64,000 nt of DNA from Nocardioides sp. NBC_00368 (GTDB lineage: Bacteria; Actinomycetota; Actinomycetes; Propionibacteriales; Nocardioidaceae). Location: positions 1,366,501-1,430,500 of the forward strand of contig NZ_CP107970.1 in NCBI RefSeq assembly GCF_036090055.1, given 5' to 3'. The notes under the pieces were generated by a model. It saw only the letters and a program-made list of their open reading frames with translations. It did not search any database and had not been told where the DNA came from. This document shows, piece by piece, positions 15,514-23,950 of this stretch (position 1 is its first letter; each line of letters starts with the position of its first letter). Made by a program: the position numbers and the translations under genes.

Positions 15514-16136
15514 GCCTTACGGCGCGCGAGCAGCGTCGAGTCGTCGATCTCGACCGGGACACCGTCCCGGATGGTCAGCCGGCGGCGCTGCTCGACCACG
15601 ACCGGCTCGAAGTCGTCCGGCAGCCCCGGGAGCAGGTCGGCGGCGAGGAACATCGCGTCGTGATGGCTGTGGCGCGCGAAGACCTCCGACGGTGCGTGGC
15701 CGACCACGAGGAGGTGTCCGCCAGGCGCGACCGCGGTGGCCAGGCGCCCGGCGACGTCGACCATGCTCCCGTCGGGCGTGTGCAGGAAATGGGACGTGAC
15801 CAGGTCGAACTCCCGGCCGTCGGCGGTGAAGGTGCGGGCGTCGACCTGCCACCAGGACGTACGCTCCGCGACGCCGGCCTCCTCGGCGTGGCGCTTGGCT
15901 CGGGCCAGCCCGTTCGCGGCGAAGTCGGCGCCGGTGACCGTCCAGCCCTGCTGTGCCAGCCAGATCACGTCGCCACCCTCGCCACAACCGACATCCAGCG
16001 CCGTCCCCGGCGTCAGCGCGGTGATCTCGGCGACGAGCTGAGGGTTGGGGTTGCCGCTCCAGACCTTCTCCTCACCGGCGTAGCGCTCCTCCCACGACTC
16101 CGGCTCGAACATCTCGCGTCCCTCGTGCTCGCTCAT
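15510..16136 (-). CDS. Class I SAM methyltransferase (thiopurine/tellurite type fold)
   Basis: A 208-residue methyltransferase: WEERYAGEEKVWSGNPNPQLV at the N-terminus, motif I ALDVGCGEGGDVIWLAQQGW near residues 40-58, then VTGADFA and DLVTSHFLH. The WSGNPNP start is typical of a small actinobacterial group related to TehB/TPMT-like enzymes. The substrate is unknown. Start ATG 16136. Confidence 0.87.
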   Translation of the reverse strand: MSEHEGREMFEPESWEERYAGEEKVWSGNPNPQLVAEITALTPGTALDVGCGEGGDVIWLAQQGWTVTGADFAANGLARAKRHAEEAGVAERTSWWQVDARTFTADGREFDLVTSHFLHTPDGSMVDVAGRLATAVAPGGHLLVVGHAPSEVFARHSHHDAMFLAADLLPGLPDDFEPVVVEQRRRLTIRDGVPVEIDDSTLLARRKA

Positions 16137-16209
16137 GGCCTCAATCTAGCCCGCGTCCCGAGCAAAACCCGGTGCGATCGCAGCAGGGCGTGTGGTTCCC
16201 TGACCAGCG

Positions 16210-16704
16210 ATGATCACGCTGCCCGCACCACCACGCCTGGCCCGTCCGACGACGGCCGTCCGGACCTCCTATCTCACCGGCGAACAGGCCGACTGTCTCC
16301 TCCGTGGCACCGCCACCGACTGGCTCGGACCGGCCAGCGAGGACTTCGACGCGTTCGTCGCCGCCAGGGACCACGACAAGGAGCGCTGGGACGTGATGTC
16401 CACGGTCTACTGGTACGTCTCCGGCGAGCACTATCTCGGCTCCCTGGTCGTGCGCCACACGCTGACGCCCGAGCTCGCCGCCGAAGGCGGTCACATCGGC
16501 TACCACGTCGTCGCCCCGTGGCGGCGCCAGGGGCACGCGACCCGCATGCTCGGGCTCGGTCTCGAAAAGGCGCGCGCGCACGGCGTCTCCCGTGCGCTGC
16601 TCACCTGCGACCCGGCCAACGACGCGTCCCGCCGTGTGATCGAGAGGAACGGGGGCGTACCCGACGAGCAGCTCGGGAACGAGCTCCGGTTCTGGATCGG
16701 GTAG
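16210..16704 (+). CDS. GNAT-family N-acetyltransferase
   Basis: A 164-residue acetyltransferase with the acetyl-CoA loop IGYHVVAPWRRQGHATRMLGLGLEKA (residues about 97-122) and the downstream CDPANDASRRVIERNGG motif, both typical of the RimJ/YkwB-like group. Substrate unknown. It precedes the DDAH gene by 13 bases in the same direction, so the two may be co-transcribed. Confidence 0.86.
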   Translation: MITLPAPPRLARPTTAVRTSYLTGEQADCLLRGTATDWLGPASEDFDAFVAARDHDKERWDVMSTVYWYVSGEHYLGSLVVRHTLTPELAAEGGHIGYHVVAPWRRQGHATRMLGLGLEKARAHGVSRALLTCDPANDASRRVIERNGGVPDEQLGNELRFWIG

Positions 16705-16717
16705 GGATACTTCACCC

Positions 16718-17488
16718 ATGCACGCTCTCGTACGCCGCCCCTCGCCCCGCCTCGCCGAGGGGCTCGTCACCCACATCGAGCGGAGCCCGGTCGACGTCGG
16801 CCTCGCCGGCATCCAGTGGGAGGCGTACGTCGCCGCGATGCGCTCCGCGGGCTGGACCACGCACGAGGTCGATCCCGCCGATGACTGCCCGGACTCGGTC
16901 TTCGTCGAGGACACGATGGTGGTCTTCGGAGACCTGGCCGTGATCAGCCGGCCGGGCGCCCTGGAGCGGCGCCCGGAGATCGCCGCGGCCGAGGACGCCG
17001 TCCGGATGCGGGGATACCGGATCGCCCACATCGAGACGCCCGGAACGCTCGACGGCGGCGACGTGCTCAAGCACGGCGACACCGTCTGGGTGGGGGAGGG
17101 TGGGCGTACGAACGCCGAGGGGATCGCCCAGCTCCGGTCGCTGCTCGGGCCGCTGGGCGCCGAGGTCGTCGTCGTCCCGATCTCGAAAGTGCTCCATCTG
17201 AAATCGGCCGTCACCGCGCTTCCCGACGGCACCGTCATCGGCCACGAGCAGCTGGTCGACGACCCGAGCGTGTGGGGAGCCCGGTTCCTGCCGGTCCCGG
17301 AGGAGTCGGGCTCCCATGTCGTCATCCTCGACGACGACACGCTGCTGATGGCCACCTCGGCGCCGCTGAGCCGGGCGATGTTCGAGGAGCGTGGCTACAC
17401 GGTGGTCGCGGTCGACATCTCCGAGTTCGAGAAGCTCGAAGGCTGTGTCACCTGCCTGTCCGTGCGGCTACGAGGCGCTCAGGGCTGA
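16718..17488 (+). CDS. Dimethylarginine dimethylaminohydrolase-type amidinotransferase
   Basis: A 256-residue protein of the DDAH/arginine-deiminase fold. The N-terminus (LVRRPSPRLAEG) and DSVFVEDTMVVFGD match DDAH; the catalytic His is in HLKSAVT (about residue 160) and the nucleophilic Cys in EGCVTCLS near residues 243-246. GTLDGGDVLKHGDTVWVGEGGRTN is the family core. DDAH hydrolyses methylated arginines to citrulline and methylamines. Substrate specificity toward plain arginine or other guanidines cannot be excluded. Its 3' end overlaps the convergent lipase gene by 10 bases. Confidence 0.9.
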   Translation: MHALVRRPSPRLAEGLVTHIERSPVDVGLAGIQWEAYVAAMRSAGWTTHEVDPADDCPDSVFVEDTMVVFGDLAVISRPGALERRPEIAAAEDAVRMRGYRIAHIETPGTLDGGDVLKHGDTVWVGEGGRTNAEGIAQLRSLLGPLGAEVVVVPISKVLHLKSAVTALPDGTVIGHEQLVDDPSVWGARFLPVPEESGSHVVILDDDTLLMATSAPLSRAMFEERGYTVVAVDISEFEKLEGCVTCLSVRLRGAQG

Positions 17489-18852
17489 CTCGGCAGCGTC
17501 GCGCAGGTGGAGCCGGCCGCGACGCCCTTGACGCGGTCGGTGATCCAGTTGATCGCGGCGGTCTGGTCGACCAGGAGCGGCGTGACGTGGTTGGTGATCA
17601 GCCCGTCGCCGAGGTTGGGCAGCACCACCGCCTGGTAGGTCACCCTGGATCCGTGACCGCACCAGTCGACGGCCAATTGACGGGCCTGGTCGTGCGGGAC
17701 GATGTCGTCCTCGGTGCCTGTGGCCAGGCGGACCGGGATCCGCGGCGCCACGTTCCCGAGCTTCTGCTCGGCCATGATCGCCTGCACCGCGGGCTCCCGC
17801 TCGATGATGTCGTCGAGGCTCTCGCCTGTCGTGGTCCAGCTGCTGCTGCGCTGGAACGGGTAGCTGGCGATGCCGTCGGCGACGCACGCCGTCGACAGGT
17901 CCTCGAGCGCCGCCTTGCCCTTGGCGTTGAGGTTCTCGTCGAGGATCGGCTGCAGTTCCGCGTTGGACTGGGCCAGGCCGTTGATCGTCCAGCCGAGCGC
18001 CGCAACCAGGGCCGACCCGTCGATACCCTCCGCCGTCGCCCGCAGGTCGGCCGGCGGTGCGCCGACGTAGGCGCCGACCAGGTTGACGTCGGGTGCATAT
18101 TCGGCGGCGAGCTCGGAGGCCGACCCGGTCGCGCCGCCACCCTGGCTGTAGCCGTAGAGCGCCACCCGCGAACCACTGGTCACCGACGCGTCCGGAACGC
18201 CGCGAGCCGCTCTGGCCGCGTCGAGGACGGCGTGGCCGCCGTCGACCCGGTCGACGTAGGTGTGCAGCCGGTCGGTCGTGCCGAGGCCGACGTAGTCGGT
18301 CACCATCACGGCCACGCCGCGAAGGAGAAGGCGGTAGATCCCGATGTCCTCGTAGCCCACCGAGACGGTCCTGCCGTTGAAGAAGATCGGTCGCTCGAGG
18401 CCGAGCGAGGCCGAGCACTGGTCGCCCTGGCCCATAGTGCCCGGCGCGACGACCACGAGCGGACGGTCGCCGGCACCGCTCCACGCGGCGAACGGCTCGA
18501 TGTAGGCACCGGTCACAGCGGCCGGGGCACCGTTGTTGTCGGTCGTCTTGTACATGACCCGGGTCGCGGTGCCGGGCAGCGACCCGATGCCGGGGATCGA
18601 GAGTCCGAAGCCGAGGCGGAGGGGCTCGGTGCGTACGAGCTCGCCGTTGGCGTCGGGAAGGGTCGCCGGCGGGTTGTAGAACGGCGGGATCTCGACGCCG
18701 CGGGAGACGACGGTGGCGCCGGTGTCGGCGGCTGCAGCCGGGGCCGCGAGGGCAGCCGGAGTGACCGCGGCGACGGCCAGTGCGGTGGCGAGCACACGTA
18801 CCGCGTGCCGGCCAGGACGCTTCACGAACATCCTCGATGCGTGCAGAGGCAT
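17479..18852 (-). CDS. Secreted lipase (secretory lipase family)
   Basis: A 457-residue extracellular alpha/beta hydrolase. The signal peptide is residues 1-42 (KRPGRHAVRVLATALAVAAV ... APAAAA). The nucleophile elbow is GYSQGG with Ser near residue 236; the acid lies in TGTEDDIVPHDQ and the His toward the C-terminus after LITNHVTP. PLVVVAPGTMGQGDQCS is typical of the LIP/secretory lipase group (triacylglycerol lipases). GAGGAGAG precedes the ATG. A palindrome TTACT-N4-AGTAA at 18895-18908 lies 43-56 bases upstream and is a candidate TetR-type operator. Confidence 0.88.
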   Translation of the reverse strand: MPLHASRMFVKRPGRHAVRVLATALAVAAVTPAALAAPAAAADTGATVVSRGVEIPPFYNPPATLPDANGELVRTEPLRLGFGLSIPGIGSLPGTATRVMYKTTDNNGAPAAVTGAYIEPFAAWSGAGDRPLVVVAPGTMGQGDQCSASLGLERPIFFNGRTVSVGYEDIGIYRLLLRGVAVMVTDYVGLGTTDRLHTYVDRVDGGHAVLDAARAARGVPDASVTSGSRVALYGYSQGGGATGSASELAAEYAPDVNLVGAYVGAPPADLRATAEGIDGSALVAALGWTINGLAQSNAELQPILDENLNAKGKAALEDLSTACVADGIASYPFQRSSSWTTTGESLDDIIEREPAVQAIMAEQKLGNVAPRIPVRLATGTEDDIVPHDQARQLAVDWCGHGSRVTYQAVVLPNLGDGLITNHVTPLLVDQTAAINWITDRVKGVAAGSTCATLPSQP

Positions 18853-18894
18853 GGGGGAACTCTCCTCACGTGAGCGGGACTGCTCCGTCCCGAG

Positions 18895-18908
18895 TTACTG
18901 AAGAGTAA
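18895..18908. promoter_or_regulatory. Inverted repeat upstream of the lipase gene
   Basis: TTACT-GAAG-AGTAA is a perfect 5-base inverted repeat with a 4-base centre in the lipase promoter region. TetR-family repressors of lipid metabolism often bind sites of this shape, but no such regulator is encoded nearby. Confidence 0.35.
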
Positions 18909-18978
18909 TGTGACCGCGCTCACGCCGACAAGAGTTTTCAGTCAACATTCGTACACCGAAATGCCAGTGCCGCTCAGA

Positions 18979-19596
18979 TCATGCGGTCGTGACCGGCTGC
19001 CGCAGGATCGTCCGCAGCTTCGCCGGTTCGACCCGTCTCGGGTCGCCGAGGTAGATCTCGTGGTGCTTGCCGGTCATCCGCAGTCCGCGCTCGGGGATGA
19101 ATCGCTCGTGCATCTCCTCGAGGACCGGGCCCTCCGCGTCGTACGGCCCGATGTGCAGGGTCTGCACACAGGTGCCTTCGCGCAGCGTCTCCCGGCGGAC
19201 CCTGTCCAGACTCGCCGGGCGGTCCTTGGCGGCGACCGTCGCACACGCTTCCTCGAACATCTGTTCGGTGACCCAGTCCGGCGTCATGATCATCGCCGTC
19301 CAGTCCCACTGCGACTTGTCCCGCGCCCGGGTGAACGCGTCCATGTCCTCGGCCCACCACAGCGCCTCCAGCGGCGGCACCACGTAGTCGCGGCCGTCCT
19401 TCTTGCAGGCGAACTTCAGCTTGTACGCCACCGGGTACAGCGCCGCGAGCGCGTCCGCGTACTCCTGCGCGGTGTTGGGGTCACCGTGCCCGTCGACCAT
19501 CAGGTAGGGGAGAGGCGGCACCTCGAGCACCCGGAACTCGCCGCGTCGTGCCTGGTAGCCGTCGAGCGTCTTCTTCAGATCCGTCTTCGTCGCCAT
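18979..19596 (-). CDS. GyrI-like small-molecule-binding domain protein
   Basis: A 205-residue protein of the stand-alone GyrI-like (SOUL/GyrI, AraC effector-binding type) group: LPYLMVDGHGDPN, LYPVAYKLKFACKKDGRDYVVPPLEALWW, then HIGPYDAEGPVLEEMHERFIPERGL and HEIYLGDPRRVEPAKLRTILRQP. These proteins bind hydrophobic cations or drugs, sometimes hydrolysing them, and usually lack a DNA-binding domain, as here. Starts at ATG 19596; preceded by a 14-bp hairpin terminating the metalloprotease transcript, so it is a separate unit. Confidence 0.85.
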   Translation of the reverse strand: MATKTDLKKTLDGYQARRGEFRVLEVPPLPYLMVDGHGDPNTAQEYADALAALYPVAYKLKFACKKDGRDYVVPPLEALWWAEDMDAFTRARDKSQWDWTAMIMTPDWVTEQMFEEACATVAAKDRPASLDRVRRETLREGTCVQTLHIGPYDAEGPVLEEMHERFIPERGLRMTGKHHEIYLGDPRRVEPAKLRTILRQPVTTA

Positions 19597-19625
19597 GGAC
19601 GCATGATGGCGCTCCGGAATGGCAG

Positions 19626-19667
19626 CTGCTCGCCCGGCGAGTCACACGGGACGCGCCGGGCGAGCAG
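19626..19667 (-). terminator. Terminator of the metalloprotease gene
   Basis: Perfect 14-base arms CTGCTCGCCCGGCG (19626-19639) and CGCCGGGCGAGCAG (19654-19667) with a 14-base loop, 36 bases after the metalloprotease stop. No T-run. Confidence 0.6.
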
Positions 19668-19702
19668 TGGTGATGGTCAGGCCCGATGATCAGGCCCGAT
19701 GA

Positions 19703-20635
19703 TCAGGCTCGGTACGCCGCCCACATCTGGTCCATCCGAGTGCTCTGACCCGGGGTGAACTGGTTGTAGCAGCTGTCGTAGCTGTAGTCCATGTAGTTGT
19801 GGATCGGGTCGAGGCCCGGCAGGCTGCAGGAGTCACGGCCGGTGGGGCAGCCCGAGGTCGAGCTGGACTGAGCCGGGGTGTCCGCGACCTCGTCGTTGGT
19901 CGCAGTGCAGCCGCCCTGGAAGGTGTGGTAGAGCCCGAACCAGTGGCCGGCCTCGTGGGTCGCGGTCTTGCCCTGGTCGTAGTTGGTGGCCGAGCCGCCG
20001 GGGAGCGAGGAGTACTGCACGCGGATACCGTCGATGCCCGGGTTGCGCGCGTAGTCCCACGGGAACGTCGCGATGCCGAGGTAGCCGAAGTCGACGAGCC
20101 AGATGTTGAGTGCGTTCTTGCCGCCCAGGCGGGTCTGGGTGCGGTAGGTCGTCGACTGGCGGTCCTTGTGCCACTGGTTGTTGTAGTAGGTGTCGACGCC
20201 GGCGAGCGTGAACGTGAAACCGGTGTCCGCAGCCGTGCCGGCCAGCTCCTGACCGGCGAAGTCCTGGTTGAGCTCGGCGATCTGTGCGTCGATCTGCGCT
20301 TGGGTCACGTCGCCGGAACCGTCCGTGCCGAGCATCTTGTGGATGTAGACGGGAACGGTGGCCGCGGTGCGCGCACTGCTGCCCTTCTTGGCCAGGATCG
20401 CCGCCGTGCGGGCCTCGATCCGCTGCTGCTCCGCCGCGGAGATGTCGCGGTGGTCCCCGCCGGAGCCACCTCGGGCGGCGTCGGCCTCGTCATGGCCGGC
20501 CGGCTCGAGGCAGGCAGCCTTCGACTCCTGCGGTGCCCACGCCGCTGCCGGGACGGCGGTCATGGCCACCGAGGCGGCACCGAGCGCCAGGCTGATCGCC
20601 GTGGCTGCGATGCGAGCTGAACGGTTCAACGTCAT
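19703..20635 (-). CDS. Secreted zinc metalloprotease (M43-like)
   Basis: A 310-residue secreted protease. The signal peptide is residues 1-32; a short pro-region with a possible coiled part follows. The zinc site HEAGHWFGLYH is near residues 226-236, the classic HExxHxxGxxH of metzincins, and the Met-turn is NYMDYSYDSC near the C-terminus; this combination matches the pappalysin (M43) group. Cysteines around the site probably form disulfides. A perfect 9-base hairpin in the 5' leader (20659-20686) may affect expression. Its stop codon lies in a 13-base tandem repeat. Confidence 0.92.
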   Translation of the reverse strand: MTLNRSARIAATAISLALGAASVAMTAVPAAAWAPQESKAACLEPAGHDEADAARGGSGGDHRDISAAEQQRIEARTAAILAKKGSSARTAATVPVYIHKMLGTDGSGDVTQAQIDAQIAELNQDFAGQELAGTAADTGFTFTLAGVDTYYNNQWHKDRQSTTYRTQTRLGGKNALNIWLVDFGYLGIATFPWDYARNPGIDGIRVQYSSLPGGSATNYDQGKTATHEAGHWFGLYHTFQGGCTATNDEVADTPAQSSSTSGCPTGRDSCSLPGLDPIHNYMDYSYDSCYNQFTPGQSTRMDQMWAAYRA

Positions 20636-20658
20636 GTGATGAGGGTCCTCTCACTCAG

Positions 20659-20686
20659 TCCGGGCCCACGGGGTCTGGGGCCCGGA
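20659..20686 (-). promoter_or_regulatory. Hairpin in the metalloprotease leader
   Basis: Arms TCCGGGCCC (20659-20667) and GGGCCCGGA (20678-20686) pair perfectly around a 10-base loop, 24 bases upstream of the ATG. It could be an attenuator, a stability element or a terminator for antisense transcription. Confidence 0.35.
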
Positions 20687-20817
20687 TTTGAACGCTGACT
20701 CAACACCAAATTTCATTGCACGGGAATGTAACGCTTGCAGATTTGTCCCTCACCGGAGGGTTTTAACTGATCCGTAACGGACGCCGTCGCCGTGGAGACA
20801 CGGGTACGCTCCGGACC

Positions 20818-21207
20818 ATGGCAACCGTGGAAGATGTCCGGTGGCTCGCCTCCAGCCTCGAGAGGTCCTACGAGGTTTTCGTACGCGGCCGACTGAAGTT
20901 CCGGGTCGGCTCGATCGTCTACGTCGCCTTCTCCCTGGACGAGACCGAGATGGGTTTCGGCTTCCCGAAGGAGGAGCGGGCCGCGCTGGTCGCCGGCGCG
21001 CCCCACAAGTTCCATCTGCCCCGGGAGTCGGAGATGCGGTTCAACTGGGTCGAGTCGTCCCTCGGTGAGCTCGACCCGATCGAGGCGTGCGAGTTCGTCG
21101 TGGACGCCTGGCGGCTCTGCGTACCGAAGAAGGTCTCCGCCGCCTACGACCTCACCCACCCCGACGGTCCCGGACCCGACCACCCGATGAACCGAGGAGA
21201 GGGATGA
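20818..21207 (+). CDS. MmcQ/YjbR family protein
   Basis: A 129-residue cytoplasmic protein of the MmcQ/YjbR (CyaY-like fold) group: VRGRLKFRVGSIVYVAFSLDETEMGFGFPKEER and FNWVESSLGELDPIEACEFVVDAWRLCVPKK. These proteins have a double-wing DNA-binding-like fold, but the role is unknown. TACGCT (20805-20810) ends seven bases before the ATG, so the mRNA is probably leaderless. A 26-codon frame (21204-21284) overlaps its stop, but it runs into the 3' end of the opposite gene and is not called. Confidence 0.82.
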   Translation: MATVEDVRWLASSLERSYEVFVRGRLKFRVGSIVYVAFSLDETEMGFGFPKEERAALVAGAPHKFHLPRESEMRFNWVESSLGELDPIEACEFVVDAWRLCVPKKVSAAYDLTHPDGPGPDHPMNRGEG

Positions 21208-21226
21208 TCCTGGCCGAGGAGCGCAC

Positions 21227-22153
21227 CTACGGAACCTGTGAGGTCTGGGGCGGACGGATCGCCACGGGCGCGTCCAGGCGCTGAGCCGGGGGAGTGCCAC
21301 CTTCGACGGCCGGGCTGCGGCCGCCCGCACGTTCGGCCCCCACTCCAGCCGCGACGACGAGCCCGACCCCGAGCACGGCGACGAGATTCGGCGCCTGGTG
21401 GAGAGCGACGAACCCGATCACCAGTGCCAACGCCGGCTCGAGCGCCATGAGCGTTCCGAACGCACCGGCGGTGAGGCGACGTAGCGCCATCATCTCCAGG
21501 GCGAAGGGCACCACCGGCACCAGGAGTGCCAGGCCCAGGCCGGCAAGGAGGAGCTCGGGCGTGAGCCGCTCCACGATGCCAGGTCCGACGACGACGGTGG
21601 CGACCACGGCCGCGACGGGCATGGAGATCGCGAGTCCACCGATGCCGCTGACCGCGTCGCCGACTCGCTGGGTCAACAGGATGTAGGACGCCCAGCAGGC
21701 TGCCGCGCTCAGAGCGAACGCGACACCGAGCACGTCCACTGCGCCGTTCCACGGCTGGGTCAGGCACAGCACACCACCGGCGGCCACGAGCGCCCACGCA
21801 CGTGCGGTGCCGCGGCTGCGGACGACGGCGACCCCCAGCGGCCCGAGGAACTCCAGGGCGGCGGCGGTGCCGAGCGGGAGCCGGGCCAGCGCAGCCATGA
21901 ACAGCAGCGTCAGGCCGGAGGTGACCACACCGAGCGCGATGCCGCACAGCAGTGTCTCCCGGCCGAAGGTCGAAGGGCGCGGACGGACGAGGACCAGGAG
22001 AAGGATGCCGGCCCAGGACAGACGCAACCAGGCCACTCCCGCCGGGCCGAGCTGGTCGATCAGACCCACCGACGCCGCGAGGCCCAGCTGTACGCAGAGC
22101 ATGGCTGCCATCGCCATGGAGGCACCGTTGCGGGCGGAGTGTGAGGTGGTCAT
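21227..22153 (-). CDS. EamA-family (RhtA-like) exporter
   Basis: A 308-residue membrane protein with ten hydrophobic helices in two EamA repeats (AAMLCVQLGLAASVGLIDQLGPAGVAWLRL; ALEFLGPLGVAVV; FALEMMALRRLTAGAFGTLMALEPALALVIGFV). The ALEPA... and FLGP motifs match the RhtA threonine/homoserine-efflux type of the DMT superfamily. The start is ATG 22153 (TTSHSARNGAS); the open frame beyond it enters the divergent LysR gene. Only 83 bases separate it from that regulator, so it is the likely target of the LysR protein, and an ATTG-N5-CAAT site lies between them. Confidence 0.88.
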   Translation of the reverse strand: MTTSHSARNGASMAMAAMLCVQLGLAASVGLIDQLGPAGVAWLRLSWAGILLLVLVRPRPSTFGRETLLCGIALGVVTSGLTLLFMAALARLPLGTAAALEFLGPLGVAVVRSRGTARAWALVAAGGVLCLTQPWNGAVDVLGVAFALSAAACWASYILLTQRVGDAVSGIGGLAISMPVAAVVATVVVGPGIVERLTPELLLAGLGLALLVPVVPFALEMMALRRLTAGAFGTLMALEPALALVIGFVALHQAPNLVAVLGVGLVVAAGVGAERAGGRSPAVEGGTPPAQRLDAPVAIRPPQTSQVP

Positions 22154-22195
22154 GCGTTCCAGTGAAGCCACGGAATCCGTTCGTGTCCACGTGAC

Positions 22196-22208
22196 ATTGC
22201 TGGACAAT
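22196..22208. promoter_or_regulatory. Candidate LysR operator between divergent genes
   Basis: ATTG-CTGGA-CAAT is an inverted repeat of LysR-box size (T-N11-A type), lying between the EamA gene (start 22153) and the LysR gene (start 22237). A second short repeat TTCG-N6-CGAA follows at 22212-22225. Position and symmetry fit autoregulation and control of the exporter. Confidence 0.45.
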
Positions 22209-22236
22209 ATGTTCGCGATATCGAAACAATGACCCG

Positions 22237-23142
22237 GTGGACGTACGCAGACTTCGGATGCTGCTCGAGCTCTCGCGTCTCGGCTCGATGCACGAGGTCG
22301 CCGCCGAGCTCGGCACCAGCACGTCGAGCGTCTCGCAAGCGGTCGCAGCGCTCGCACGAGAGGTCGGAACGGCCCTCGTGGAACCCGACGGCCGACGCGT
22401 ACGCCTGACTCCTGCAGGCCACCGCCTCGCCGAGCACGCCGTCACCATCCTCGCGGCGGTCGAGGCCGCTCGCCTCGACCTCGACCCGGACGCCGAGCCC
22501 GCCGGTGTGCTTCGGGTGGCCGGGTTCGCCACCGCGATCCGACGATCTCTCATGCCCGCGATCGACGGACTCCGGCACGACCACCCCGGCATCGAGGTGC
22601 GGTTGCGCGAACACGAACCACCCGAGGCGCTGGGACTGCTCGCACGCGACGACGTCGACCTGGCGCTCGTCTACGACTACAACGTCGCTCCCGCCTCCTG
22701 GAGCAGCGACTACGACTCCCTTCCACTGTGGGACGTCACCTGGGGCCTCGGCGTGCCGTCCCAGGAGCCACGTGCCCCGCTGGCGACCTTCGCCGACCGG
22801 GACTGGATCGTGAACTCGCGCCACACCGCCGACGAGGAGGTGCTGCGTACGCTCGCATCGATGGCGGGATTCACCCCTCGGGTCGTTCACCGGGTCGACG
22901 CGCTCGAGCTCGTGGACGACCTCATCCTCGCCGGGCACGGACTCGCGCTGTTGCCGCGCGGACGCACCTCCCGCCGCGGCGTCGCCGTGCGGCCGTTGAC
23001 CGACCCCACGGTGCGCCTGCGCGCCTTCGCCGTGACCCGCCGCGGCCGTGACCGATGGCCGCCTCTGCGGGCGGTGCTGAACCGACTGGGACAAGCGGGC
23101 CGACCCCGTTCTTCGACCGAGAGGAGTGCTGAGCAACGATGA
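22237..23142 (+). CDS. LysR-family transcriptional regulator
   Basis: A 301-residue regulator. The winged HTH is in residues 1-60 (RRLRMLLELSRLGSMHEVAAELGTSTSSVSQAVAALAREVG), followed by a substrate-binding-type effector domain (PAGVLRVAGFATAIRRSLMPAIDGL ... ) to the end. GTG 22237 is the best start; an ATG eight bases upstream is out of frame. Divergent from the EamA exporter it probably controls. The next small gene overlaps its stop by four bases, so they are co-transcribed. Confidence 0.9.
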   Translation: MDVRRLRMLLELSRLGSMHEVAAELGTSTSSVSQAVAALAREVGTALVEPDGRRVRLTPAGHRLAEHAVTILAAVEAARLDLDPDAEPAGVLRVAGFATAIRRSLMPAIDGLRHDHPGIEVRLREHEPPEALGLLARDDVDLALVYDYNVAPASWSSDYDSLPLWDVTWGLGVPSQEPRAPLATFADRDWIVNSRHTADEEVLRTLASMAGFTPRVVHRVDALELVDDLILAGHGLALLPRGRTSRRGVAVRPLTDPTVRLRAFAVTRRGRDRWPPLRAVLNRLGQAGRPRSSTERSAEQR

Positions 23143-23441
23143 CGGCACGATCACCTGAAGGCCCGATCCTGCTGTGCTGCCTGCTGTGGGCGCACGACGG
23201 AGAGGCCGACGCCCTGCATGCCTATGAGGACCGTGTCCTCCAGCTGATCCAGGAGCACGGGGGAGAGGTGGTCCAGCGTGCGCTCGCCGACACACCCGGC
23301 CAGCCGGACGAGGTCCAGCTCTTCCGGTTCCCGCGACAGTCCTCGCTCGACGGCTACCTGAACGACGAACGGCGTACGTCGCTGGCCGCCGATCGCGACG
23401 CCGCCGTCGCCCGGACCGAGCTGTTCCCGGTGCGCTTCTGA
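23139..23441 (+). CDS. Small hypothetical, DUF1330-like ferredoxin-fold
   Basis: A 100-residue protein with the layout of a dimeric alpha-beta barrel domain: strand (GPILLCCLLWAH), helix (DALHAYEDRVLQLIQEHGGE), strands VVQRAL and EVQLFRFP, helix SLDGYLNDERRTSLAADRDAA. This resembles DUF1330/EthD-like proteins. It is coupled to the upstream LysR gene by an ATGA overlap, so it may work in the same pathway as the exporter. No catalytic residue is evident. Confidence 0.6.
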   Translation: MTARSPEGPILLCCLLWAHDGEADALHAYEDRVLQLIQEHGGEVVQRALADTPGQPDEVQLFRFPRQSSLDGYLNDERRTSLAADRDAAVARTELFPVRF

Positions 23442-23552
23442 CCTACCGGGCCGCTCGGATGGCCTCGACGTCCGCGGCCACGTGCTGACCACCGCGGAGG
23501 CGCCTCGGGGAGGGAGTCAGCCGAGCGCCTCCGAGCCGGTTAGTCTCTGCCC

Positions 23553-23942
23553 ATGATGGTCGTTGTGGCGTTGGTGCTCGCCGGGCTTGCTGCGTTGGTG
23601 CACGTCTACATCTTCGTGATGGAGTCGCTGACCTGGACGAGCGCGAAGACGCGCGCCGTCTTCGGGACGAGTGCACAGGAGGCCGAAGCGACCAAGGAGC
23701 TGGCCTACAACCAGGGCTTCTACAACCTGTTCCTGGCGATCGTCACGGCGGTCGGCATCGTTCTCGTCGCCGCCGGTTCCACGGCTGCCGGTGCAGCGCT
23801 GGTCTTCGCCGGCGCCGGGTCGATGGCAGCCGCCGCGACGGTGCTGCTCGTCTCGTCTCCTGACAAGCGCGACGCGGCACTCAAGCAGGGCGTCGTCCCG
23901 CTGCTCGCCGTGGTCGCGCTGCTCGTCGGCTCGCTGGCCTGA
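23553..23942 (+). CDS. DUF1304 membrane protein
   Basis: A 129-residue protein with four membrane helices and the DUF1304 signature around residues 16-60 (HVYIFVMESLTW and FGTSAQEAEATKELAYNQGFYNLFLA). Members are integral membrane proteins of unknown function. The start is ATG 23553 or 23556. TAGTCT (23541-23546) ends six bases before it: leaderless. The next gene, a zinc-finger protein, begins nine bases after its stop and may be in the same unit. Confidence 0.85.
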   Translation: MMVVVALVLAGLAALVHVYIFVMESLTWTSAKTRAVFGTSAQEAEATKELAYNQGFYNLFLAIVTAVGIVLVAAGSTAAGAALVFAGAGSMAAAATVLLVSSPDKRDAALKQGVVPLLAVVALLVGSLA

Positions 23943-23950
23943 GCTTCCTC

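Noticed and set aside
21204..21284. 26-codon frame overlapping the MmcQ-like gene stop
   Set aside because: Short, no recognisable sequence and overlapped by the 3' end of the EamA gene on the other strand.
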